A program made the position numbers and the translations under genes. From positions 186,001-250,000 of the forward strand of contig JAQSEB010000104.1 in the NCBI GenBank assembly GCA_030063045.1: 64,000 nucleotides of DNA. The letters are read 5' to 3'. Of this stretch, positions 44,624-55,161 are shown in pieces. The DNA comes from Pratylenchus scribneri (Eukaryota > Nematoda > Chromadorea > Rhabditida > Pratylenchidae). Each line of letters begins with the position of its first letter. The stretch's first letter is position 1. The notes beneath the pieces are model-generated. The model ran no database searches and was not told the origin of the DNA. It saw only the letters and a program-made list of their open reading frames with translations.

Positions 44624-45737
44624 CTGGCAAATTAAAAATTGGAGGAGGCCATTAATTGGGAGGAAAATGGGATGGGCAAAATTGAAAATGGGATTAAAAC
44701 CCTTCAGCAGAAATGGGAAAATTTTTGGCCAAAATGCTTGAGAAAATTATTTGGTAACTAAAAAACAAGCAAAAAATAGAAGGAAGGAAATGGGAAAGGG
44801 AAGAAACTATTGTTGGGGACAACAAAGTTTGGCACCAAATGGGCAAAAAATGAATGGGGTGGAATAGGGGAACATCGCCGGGTGGCCAAGACCTCATTCT
44901 CGGTGTCCTCCCTTTTCCACATTTCTCAAGAAGCAGAATTCCCCTGGGCCCATTGGCACGAGAAATGATGGCCGACCGGATTTGGAATGGAGGAAAGGGC
45001 CAGTCAAAAGGGGAAATGAAATGAAGAATGGAAATGGGAGGGGGAGGATGGCAAAAAACCGGCAAAAGCAGTTTTGCTTGGATGGATTCGGGAGTCCCCT
45101 CCCGAGGCAGTCAACCATTCATTCAAAGCCAGTCTCTTTTGGCCAGCAATGAAAGCAGGGATTAAACCTCATTTTTGCTCTGCTTTTTGCAGCCATCTTT
45201 TTGACGACGACCCCGCGGCTGCCACAATTTTGGTGGCTTCTTTAAAATGGACACATGAATGAATGAATGGAGGGGGACTCCATATTGGCTATATATGTCA
45301 CCATACTAAATCTTGCCAATGAAGTGGCCATTATTTCGAAATAAGGCGAATCTATATTTGGACGTGAATTTATCCACAATTTATTCATTGAAAGGGAATA
45401 TATAAATATTAATTGGAGTGAATAATGCGCGAGGAAGGAAATAGAGGTGAGAAGACACCGGGGATTCGATTGGATTGGACAAGGGGATGTATCGATAAGT
45501 GGATTATTATTTAAAGTGAAGGAATAAAAGAAAGTGGAATTATTGCAAGAATTATTATTATATTTAAATATTTCCGGCACAAATTAATTTTCGATTATAA
45601 ATTTTGGAATTTAAAATTATTTTCATCATTGTTTTTATTGTGTGATTAACAATATTTTGATTGAATTATACGAAAATGAATTAATTATTTGAGCCGGAAA
45701 TTTCAAAAGAAAAATGGAAGTGAATGAAGTTGGGGAA
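44624..45737. other. Intergenic, no resolved gene
   Basis: Probably contains the missing first exon of the preceding minus-strand gene. A 123-codon minus frame (44694-45065) is Phe/Pro/Ser-rich; its possible donor is in the wrong phase for that gene. Confidence 0.35.
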
Positions 45738-46762
45738 CTATAACAAAAATGCAATTAATAATGGTATCAATGTGAAACAAATTGTAGTATCAGACCGATA
45801 TTGGATGGCCGAATTAAACCAAAATGAATGCCGATTCTGCTCATCTTGTTGTCGATTATTATTGCCAGGGAATACAATTCTGCTTGTGGGCGATTGATAT
45901 TGCGGATTCAGTGGAGTTTGTGAACCACCGCCATATTGTTGATGCTGAAAAGTAATTTTGGCATTTTATTAACTAAGAAATAAATTCTCTCCCTTGGCCA
46001 TATACCTGTTGTTGGCCATAAATTTGTTCTCTGTTTGGCATCAATTGTTGGAGGCCAATATTCCCACCAGATTGTTCGCCTCCATAACTTTGTTGGCCAT
46101 AAGGGGAATATTGTCCCTGTTGCTGATATTGTTGTGTGCCCTGCTGTTGGCCATACATTCGATTGGCCAATTGTTGGGAATATGTTTGGGCATCATTGCC
46201 ACCCAATTGTTGGGAATATGGAAGATTATTATTATTTGTGATGGAATGTTCCGGGTTCAATGATGGGGTTGAGCCCGGATATTGTTGTTGTTGGTATTGA
46301 GCACGGTATTGGGCATTACGCCATGCATCGATGGTGCTTTGTTGGCCTAAACAATTAAACAAAATGGAAATTATTCATTTTTGTTTTGCCTCTCCAATCT
46401 GCAGATGATGAGGAGGAATATGGATTTGTGAATTGTTGTTGACGGAGAGGAGGTGCCGGAATTTGGGCAAGTTGTTCTGGACTTGGATAGCCATAATGAT
46501 CAGTTTGTGTGCTCGGATATCGTTGATCATAATAGTTTAGGCCACTGGATGTTGTTTGGGGTGAATAGGGCGATTGTTGGGGATACTAAATAAATGAATA
46601 AAATTAATACTTAAATAATACTTTAGCAAAATACCGAATTCAATTGGAGTCCAAATGTACCACTGATATTTTGGGGGGTTGTGAGTTGAGAAAAGGCAAA
46701 TTTGATGGGGCAAAATATGCAAAAATGAGAAGAAATGAATGCCGAAAAAGATTGAAGAACAT
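45738..46762 (-). CDS. Secreted Gln/Tyr/Asn-rich low-complexity protein
   Basis: Exons 46661-46762, 46390-46585, 46006-46346 and 45738-45944 give 281 aa. The first exon is a signal peptide (MFFNLFRHSFLLIFAYFAPS). The body is prion-like: YPQQSPYSPQ, many QQQ, YG and GG runs, few charged residues. The C-terminus is hydrophobic (TICFTLIPLLIAFLL), which could be a GPI-anchor signal or a membrane tail. Intron 2 (46347-46389) starts with GC and is in the right phase only with that donor. The composition suggests a structural, matrix or cuticle-surface protein; no domain is recognised. Exon 1 has an alternative donor 18 nt downstream in another frame, which would lose the signal peptide. Confidence 0.7.
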
Positions 46763-47462
46763 TATAGAAATGGAACCTGAAATTGAGGATATCACATTTT
46801 GGCAAAGAAAAGAGATGGGGAAATCGATGAGTTGATACGGAAACAAAAGGAACAAAACAAAAAGGCGCGAAGAAGCATTCATCAGGGGAATGTGAAGGAG
46901 GAGAACAATTGTCTTGGCCAAGCGGAAGACGGCTTTCTTCTTTTTCCCACTCTCGATATTCGCGCATCTTCCGGCCGAAGAGGAAAAGTGACGAAAGGAA
47001 TTGGGAGGAAGAGATTCGTTGGTTGGATCGGGGATTGGGCCAAAGGTGAAAGGCAAACATTCGGCGCCGCTTGGAATGGCTCCAGAAATTGCGGAAATTG
47101 GGGGGAACGGATGAAAGGGCCATGGGACATTAATTCAACAGCCAAAAAAGCGAAGTCACTTCAATTCGGCACCATTCCCCCCAACAAAATGAACACCAAT
47201 TCAATTCAATTCCTTCGGCTAACATTCCATCATCAAAATTTTTTTTTAAGTTGAATAACAAATTTACGAAAAGCAGATATATTTGCGGAATATAAAAAAA
47301 ATTACGGTTTGATGGAAGAAGGATTAATCAATTAGGCGGATTATTTTGTATATTTATTTTCATTGAAATTGGCAATTTCAAATTTAATCAAAATATTTAT
47401 AAAATGCAAAAATTATTTGGAAAATAGGCAAAAAAAAGTAAATTCAATTTGTTGACCCGTTT
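46763..47462. other. Intergenic, upstream of the Q-rich gene
   Basis: Purine-rich with open frames on both strands (151 codons plus, 166 minus). Neither has an ATG start plus recognisable content. I treat it as promoter-side sequence. Confidence 0.4.
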
Positions 47463-48197
47463 TCATAAATTTTCCTCGACCAAAGGCCGATTCTCATTCA
47501 GCCTTCGATGATTTTGCTGCTGGTGATGGTGATGGGCGGCTGGGGGTGGAATCCAAATTCTGCGAGCTCGACTTGGAGCCGGTGCAATTGAGGCCGATAA
47601 TTTTGGCGAACGTGAAGCGGAGAAAAGCCTTAAATGGGTATTAATAATTTTACAGAGTAATTTTTGGACCTACATTGCTTGGTAAAGTGTAAAAGTGACA
47701 CAGGCACTCAAATACCTAAATTAGTTAATTATTTTTGGAATAATATTAGTTGAAAAACAGACCAAAACCAGACAAATAATTCCGTATTTGGATTTCCCGT
47801 AGAAAGGAGTTGAATGAGTTGGACAAGGATTGAGGCAATTAGGAGCAAATGAACGGCAATGAGTGGAAGCAAAAATGAGGAGAGAAACAAATGAAGGAAC
47901 AGAAAGGCCAATGCAACCAATTGGAGCAGTACAAAATAGAGTGAAAGGCAAAGGAAGGCAAAATTGGAAGAGGAAATTGGCGGGAATGGCATTAACATTG
48001 GCCACAGGAATCTGGTCTCCAAATAGGTGTTAATCATCAAATGAAGGGCCTTTTGGGGTAGGAGAATATTGGTTTAAACATTATTGTTTGTATTTGTTTT
48101 TTACCTGAAGAAGGAGAATTGCTTTGCCCCAAAAATCTGGGCCTCCAAGACCATTGGCCTCAAGGAAACTGGACAGTAAAGACAATATTCTGGCCAT
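47463..48197 (-). CDS. Multi-pass membrane protein, unknown family
   Basis: Exons 48105-48197, 47769-48049, 47674-47715 and 47463-47628 give 193 aa. After MARILSLLSSFLE there are about four hydrophobic segments, among them FAFLCLSLYFVLLQLVALAF and FLLPLIAVHLLLIASILV, then YLSACVTFTLYQAM. The C-terminus is cytoplasmic-looking: basic, with Pro-Pro-Pro and a His/Gln run (AAHHHHQQQN), ending VEENL. All junctions keep phase. It is small and Leu-rich; I cannot name a family. It may act as a small tetraspan scaffold in an internal or plasma membrane. Confidence 0.78.
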
Positions 48198-49031
48198 TTT
48201 TAGAATATTTGATGAGGAATGAATGAGGCCGAACAAATGTGGAGGGAATGGCGGCCAATCAAGGGAATGGATGGAGGGGCATTTTGGTGGGATGGGCAGA
48301 AAATCGGATTGGGGTCAATTCGGCGGGGAATTGGCAGCACCAAATATGGTCAGCCAGGAATGCATTTAGTGCACATGCATAAAATGTACATTTTTGGGAG
48401 AATGGGAGGGGGAGGGGTGACGGCTGGTTGGTGGCGACGAGGCGACGAATCGATTGATTGGGGGCCGGTTGGGATGGATGAAAGGTGTGGGAATTTGGAC
48501 GGGGAATAAAAGGGAAGAGCGCAATCGGAAGAGGAAGAAGACGGATGGGGAAGATGGAAGAGGACATGAAGAAAAAGCGATAGGGTTGAGGGAACGGAGT
48601 GGGCAACCAGTCGACCGGCTGGCCCATTCATTGCCACAGTCGGCGGTCCGCAATGGTCGTTTTGCTACTGCAGTCCTGCCGCCGATGGCCATTTATTTAT
48701 TCTTCCTTCTTTTCGTCAGATTTTGTCATTTCCATTATTCATTTGGCAGAGAGAAACGAGTGGCAACACTTTTTGCAACCAAATTTGGAAAATTCGAAAA
48801 GAAATTAATTCATTTTGAGGATGATTTATAAAAATGAATGATGAATGAAGATAATCCTATATATAATTTTCTGTTGGTTTGTCCCCAAAAAATATTGTTT
48901 AAATTTGTCATTGGCATAAATGACAAAATATCCAAATAAATAAAAATAAATGTTAGAGAGCAAAAAATAAGCAAATAAAAATTGATGCAACTTTCTAAGG
49001 GTAATTTGGGGGCGCTGATCGCGAATCTGAC
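48198..49031. other. Promoter-side and intergenic region
   Basis: G-rich stretch (about 48220-48600) just upstream of the membrane-protein gene, with frames open on both strands, none coding-like. After 48830 it becomes A/T-rich and gene-free. Confidence 0.4.
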
Positions 49032-49985
49032 ATTAGATTTTTGATTAGACATCATATAATCTATGATTTTCAAAAATCTATGATTATTCCAACAATATTA
49101 AGAATAAGTAAAAAGCACTAATATTATTTGTGAATAAAGTTAAATAAAACATATTAAAAAATAAATTAGCATTCAAGCAAAGAAATATAGCATCAAATCA
49201 ATCAGCTTTACTTAATTTTTTAAAATAATTTATTTATGCAAAAAAAGAAAGAATATCGAGGCAAAAGTGCATGAAAATGAAAATGTTACAAAATCAATAT
49301 AAAATGAATTGTGATAAAAATGCACGACGGCCGCATGTTGGACAAATTGATGTATGGGATCAAAGAATTCCGCGGTCTCGAAGAAATTGAATAGAGTTTT
49401 CAGAAGAATTAATCTCTGGAATAAGTTCAAAAAGATTAAATTGATGATTGATCCATTTTAAAATATAATCAGATAAATTTTACGTGTAACGATATTTGCG
49501 GATGCGACATTTGAGTACAACATTTGCGGATGCGACAATTGCGGATGCGTATGACGATTGCAGATGCTATATTTGTGGACAATTTTTTTGATAAAAATAA
49601 GTGAATTAAATGCTTTAAGAGTGTATTATAACTGAATTCTGATCATTTTGATATATCATTCAATTCTTTTCGATAATCTGAATATTTATCTAACATTTAT
49701 TTTGCAGAAAACACAAAAATAAAAAAGTTTTGGCCATTTTTTCGTAGTAAGGCTAAGGTCATATCTTATATTAAGGTTACAATTCGATAGGAATTTTAAA
49801 AATGCCCAATATAACTTGGGTGTTTTGTCAAAAAATAATAATCCGCAACGTCCGCAATTGTCGCATCCGCAAATGTCGTAATGCCAAATTTTACATTAAG
49901 ATTAGTCGGGATCATTTTGGGAAAAAAATTGAAAAATCATAGATTTTTGAAAATCATAGAATATATGAAGTCTAAAGAAAAATCA
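49032..49985. mobile_element. Foldback/MITE-like element, about 950 bp
   Basis: Imperfect terminal inverted repeats of about 55 bp share a perfect core of about 27 bp including CTATGATTTTCAAAAATCTA. Inside lie subterminal arrays of TTGCGGATGCGACA (49493-49560), with inverted counterparts at about 49848-49880. There is no ORF, so it is nonautonomous. Element borders are approximate. Confidence 0.7.
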
Positions 49986-50480
49986 AGAGATGAATGAGAG
50001 GATGAATTGGAGAATGAGAAGAGATGAATGGGAGGATGAGAAAAGATGAATGGGATGTTGAGGTGAATGGAGGATGAGAAGAGATGAATTGGAGGATTAG
50101 AGGGATGAATGTGAAGATGAGAAGAGATGATTGGGATGATGAAAGGGAGGATGAGAGTAATGAATGGAGGATGAGAGGGATGAATGGATAATCAGAATAG
50201 GTGGATAGGAGGATGAGAAGGGATTAATGGGAAGATGAGAAAATGGGAGGATCAGAGGAAGAGAGTGGGTTAATGGAGGATGAGAAGAGATGGATGGGAT
50301 GAATGAGAGTGATAGAGGATGAGAGTAATGAATGGAGGATGAGAGGGTTGAATGGAGGATCAGAAGGATAAATGGGACGATGAGAAGAGATGAATGAGAG
50401 GATGAAAAAGGATTAATGGATGGAAAGATGAAAAAGGATGAATGGATGGAAAGATGAAAAAGGATGAATGGAAAAAAATG
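49986..50480. repeat. Degenerate tandem repeat, GATGAATGGGAGGATGAGAA-like
   Basis: About 20-25-bp purine-rich units (AGAGATGAATGGGAGGATGA variants), too diverged for an exact count. It abuts the foldback element's right end. Confidence 0.85.
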
Positions 50481-50749
50481 TGAAGAGATAAATACAAGAT
50501 AAAATGGAAGAGAAGATAAATAATTAAAAAGAATAAAGGAAAGGAAATTATAGTAAAAAAAATGTTAAGGGATGAATGAAGATGATGATGAGTTATGAGT
50601 ATATGAAATAAGGAATATTGAAGTTGATGAGGGACGAATTAATGTATTTAGATAGATTTTTTTTAATATTTTTTTTGCATAAAATTATTCACTTATTATT
50701 AATTTTTTTTATTATAATTATTTCAAATATTGGTTCAATTCAAAAAGTA

Positions 50750-50793
50750 ACTAGCTCAGGGGCGCGCGCGATAGCGCGCGTCCCTGAGCTAGT
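50750..50793. repeat. GC-rich 20-bp-stem hairpin, loop GATA
   Basis: Arms ACTAGCTCAGGGGCGCGCGC (50750-50769) and its reverse complement at 50774-50793 match at 19 of 20 positions, leaving a 4-base loop. It is isolated in A/T-rich DNA and contains alternating CG. It is either a palindromic transposon remnant or a structured DNA/RNA element. Confidence 0.9.
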
Positions 50794-51039
50794 AATGATA
50801 AAATTTAAAAAGGAAATACTAAAAAATTTAATTTTATAATTTAATGATTAAATACTATTTCCTCGGCATGGCATTCCAATGCTCTTATTAGTAATATTTG
50901 TGATGCCATCCATCATTCCATTATCCAGTGCCTCCTTTCTATAACTGCTCTGAAGTTTGTACTTTGTAGTTACAGTAAGGGAAGATTTTTGTTCCCTCCA
51001 TTTCATATTTTCCAACAAGGGAAGTACCATATTTTTATA

Positions 51040-51190
51040 GGATGTAAAAAAATTAAAGAGCGGCTTAAAAAGGTAGATTGGGCAATATTTGATTGATAGG
51101 GTGACAGGTGATTAGGCAGAAGCAAAAAGTGGGGGTACAGTAGGACGAATAGGAATTGGCATTGGCATTGACATCATTTGTAGCTGACTG
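51040..51190 (+). repeat. Dispersed repeat family, 3' part
   Basis: Shares GATTGATAGGGTGACAG, then GTGGGGGTACAGTAGGACRAATAG, with 59320-59405 and, more loosely, with 57770-57835. Confidence 0.75.
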
Positions 51191-51249
51191 AGTGAGAAAA
51201 GGAATATATTTGTATTTCTCTCAATTTAAACAAAAAACATGTTGTTGTA

Positions 51250-52230
51250 TTTTCATTTACTTAAAAACATTTTGTGTTTCATTAATCTTAAAAACATTTT
51301 GTGTTTTTGTTTGCTTAAAAACATTTTGTGTTTCATTAATCTTAAAAACATTTGTGTTTTTGTTTGCTTAAAAACATTTGTGTTTTTGTCTGCTTAAAAA
51401 CATTTTGTGTTTTTGTTTGCTTAAAAACATTTTGTGTTTCATTAATCTTAAATACACTTGTGTTTTTGTTTGCTTAAAAACATTTTGTGTTTTTGTTTGC
51501 TTAAAAACATTTTGTGTTTTTGTTTGCTTAAAAACATTTTGTGTTTCATTAATCTTAAAAACATTTTGTGTTTTTGTTTGCTTAAAAACATTTTGTGTTT
51601 CATTAATCTTAAAAACATTTTGTGTTTTTGTTTGCTTAAAAACATTTTGTGTTTCATTAATCTTAAAAACATTTTGTGTTTTTGTTTGCTTAAAAACATT
51701 TTGTGTTTCATTAATCTTAAATACACTTGTGTTTTTGTTTGCTTAAAAACATTTGTGTTTTTGTTTGCTTAAAAACATTTTGTGTTTTTGTTTGCTTAAA
51801 AACATTTTGTGTTTCATTAATCTTAAAAACATTTTGTGTTTTTGTTTGCTTAAAAACATTTTGTGTTTCATTAATCTTAAAAACATTTGTGTTTTTGTTT
51901 GCTTAAAAACATTTTGTGTTTTTGTTTGCTTAAAAACATTTTGTGTTTCATTAATCTTAAAAACATTTGTGTTTTTGTTAGCTTAAAAACATTTGTGTTT
52001 TTGTTTGCTTAAAAACATTTTGTTTTTTGTTTGCTTAAAAACATTTTGTGTTTCATTAATCTTAAAAAACATTTGTGTTTTTGTTTGCTTAAAAACATTT
52101 GTGTTTTTGTTTGCTTAAAAACATTTTGTTTTTTTGTTTGCTTAAAAACATTTTGTGTTTCATTAATCTTAAAAACATTTGTATTTAATTAATCTTAAAA
52201 ACATTTTGTGTTTCCCCTTTCTTAAAAATA
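51250..52230. repeat. Minisatellite, ~27-28-bp units of two alternating types
   Basis: Unit A has core TTTTGTGTTTTTGTTTGCTTA and unit B TTTTGTGTTTCATTAATCTTA, each followed by AAAACA. There are about 34-35 units, with A-B alternation in much of the array (a two-unit higher-order period of about 55 bp). Lost single bases create unit variants. No flanking exon was found, so its gene context is unknown. Confidence 0.95.
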
Positions 52231-55161
52231 TTTTGCACTAAATAAATCTGCATATTTTTAAGAATTTCCGCCTATTCTTTTCTTCTCATTTATATTAGTG
52301 AATTAATGGATAATATATAATATCTTCTCTCGATCTAAAACAAGCCTATTCTCCCTTCTTCCAAAACTTCAGCAGAGTTCAGCAAAAACCATCCCCCCTT
52401 TTTTCAAATATTTCCATCCAACAATATTGGCCTCATAAGCACAAGTGCACCATCAACACACTGAAATTTTGCCACTTAAGCGGCAATTTTTAATTGGCAC
52501 TAAATGTATGAGGGACGGCAAAAATAATGAACACAATCTTTGAATAAATTGAACGACCTTTTTTAATAAATGGACTAATCCAAATGAATTCAATGGAATA
52601 TTTGAAGTTCATTCGCATCTTCAACTTTATGTACACATCATTTTTTTGCAATTGGGTTAATAATTATAAAAAATTTTAAATTAAATTCATCAAATCTGCA
52701 TTTATTTACCTATTTATCCATTAATTAATTTTTTTATTTCCCAGTTCCCATTCCCATGCACCAAATATTTGAATATATTTTCAACAATTCTCGATTTTCC
52801 CAAATTATACAATAAATTAAAATAGTTCGTGACTGGTTTTCCTTCAACTTCATCCATTCTACTATTCCCATCCAATTCCAAAACCAATGCCAACCAATTT
52901 TTGCCAATTCCTCCCAACCATTTTGCTCCTATTTCAATCCAAATCCCATTAAAGTCCATGGCACCCCAACCATCCATCTTTTCGGCTCAATTCTCATCCA
53001 CCATTTTGGAACACGGGAGGAGAGGAAATCGTTAGTTTCTCCCAACCACCAACCCATCACTAAATGAGGACATTTTTGGCACGCAACTTCCCATCCCATT
53101 TGGCCATTTGGCCCATGTGCATGGCATCCCCCAAACAACCAACCCATCCAATTCAAACCCCCATACCTCTTTCCCACACTTATTGACAGCATTTTCCATC
53201 CTCCAATTTCTCTCTCCGGATGTTCTTTGCTCCAACCTTCCTACCCCTTCTTTCTTCCAAACTTTCCGTAAATATATTTTGGCCATAAAATGGATGAATG
53301 GATGAAGTAATTCCCATGCTTAGTATTTCTGCTGCTTGGATTTATTTATTCCACCCATTCTTTGCATTTGCATTTCTTTCCGTTTTACCTGAAACTTCAC
53401 CATTTAGGTATATGTTTCCCTTTTCCGTTTTAAAATTTTCAATGAATTAATCCGCCTCAAAGAATCCACATTGTCCAATTTGCGCCTTTGCACAAAATCC
53501 ACCAAATTACTCTGTTGCTGGGGAGAAGGACCATATTTCTGGTTTCGGCTGCACTCTCGGTCCCTTTTTGGCCTCTATTTCTGTCCTTTCTTTCCCCTTC
53601 CTTTCCTTTTGGCCATAATTCCCAGCACCTTTCCAAAAGTGGCGTCATTTTTTCAACCAGTCGTTAAATAAAATGGCCTGCAAAAACAAACCAAAAATGG
53701 TGGCCATTTGATGAAATGGAATGCCCGAATACATTTATGGAATTTTTTTTGACAATTTTATGCATTTCTATTTTTAAACAATTCCAAATATATTTTTGGA
53801 TTTTGCACCGAACAAAAATGAATGATGGAGGAATTTCAATTTTTTCTACTATTTAAATTTTTCCATAATATTGAGCAGCTGATCCTTTGCAAATAATATT
53901 CTCATGTTTCTTATTTTTGCCAATTTTACATTCTAAATTTACATATTCAAAAAGAGTTTTTTGTATATCTTCATTAGGGTCCTATTAATTGTATTTGCCA
54001 TGTTGGACCCACAAAAATAATCCACCCAATATTATTTTGTTTGTTTTTATCCAATTTGGCCAAAACAAGTTTTGCCTAAAAAGCCAAAATCCGCTCCAAT
54101 TTCAGCAAAACTATCAAAGATGAATTCAAACAAAAAAAAATGTATTTTTCGGCATCCAATTACTCATTGTTTTTTCATAATGCAACATATTGTTAAGGAG
54201 GGAACTATTTATTGTATTCATTCTAAAATTTTTGGGTTTAATCGAAAAAACAACAACGAAATTTCATTAAAATTATTCTAAAAATATTATTTTAGCCTTC
54301 GGCATTATGTTTTTAATACTCTAATATACCGTATTTTTTCTATTATAAGCCCATTCTCTAATCTCTAGCCCACAACTAGAAGGGTCTCTGAGAAATAAAA
54401 CCAAACTTTCGGAAAAATATAAGCCCATGGGCTTCTAATAGAAAAATACGAAATCTAATAATGATCCATCCATAAATCATAATTCCATTCATAAGTCTTT
54501 TTAAAAATAATTCATTTGATAAAATGATATAATGAGTACAGAGAATATTTAAATTGATAGTTTCAATCTTTGTTCAATTCCTTTAAGGGTCAATCACCAT
54601 AAAACATTCATTCAATCGCGCATTCCAATCCAATATGAATTTTTTCATCAATTTCTAATCTATTCTTGTCTTTCCAATAATTCTTCAACAAAGTCCACGC
54701 AATTCCTCCTCCTTAATATGGCCTACTATGAGTGAGAATGGCAAATGACCGGCTGGCTGCTGCCATTCTCCTTAAAATGGACTTATCCCATAAGGTGCCC
54801 CTTTAGTCCTCACTCATTACCAATTCCTTCCCCTTTTGCGCACGCTATATTGTCCCCTTTCCCCAATATAATGCCATCCCACTGCCGGAAATATTGCGGC
54901 TCATTTTGACCCAACTAAAATTACGTTTATTTCCCTTCGCATCAACAAATCCTCCCATTTTAAACCATAAAGCAGCTTATTAGGATTTTTTGCAATATTC
55001 CCCCTTCTTTCTTCAAATTAATGCATTAAAAATATTTATTTTTTAACAAATTCCCAGAAAATCATTTTTTCCCTAATATTTTGACAGCAGTCTATTCCAT
55101 TTTAATTGAGCCAATTTGGGGCCTCGTAGACGTTCGTCTCGACCCCAAAATTGGCCTTTCA
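52231..55161. other. Gene-free stretch upstream of the globin gene
   Basis: No supported exon chain. It contains the small MITE at 54329-54453. A minus frame at 52714-52977 (87 codons) and plus frames at 52829-53305 lack motifs and splice support. Confidence 0.45.
54329..54453. mobile_element. MITE, about 125 bp
   Basis: Terminal inverted repeats of about 25 bp: left CGTATTTTTTCTATTATAAG then CCCAT, right the same with one base deleted and one substitution. No coding capacity. Confidence 0.75.

Noticed and set aside
46799..47254. 151-codon plus-strand ORF
   Set aside because: It has a non-ATG start, an equally long frame on the other strand, and no recognisable content.
51250..52230. Long Cys/Phe/Leu or Met/Lys/His repeat proteins read from the array on both strands
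   Set aside because: Open frames result from the 27-bp period lacking stops; frames break where units lose a base, and there are no flanking exons.
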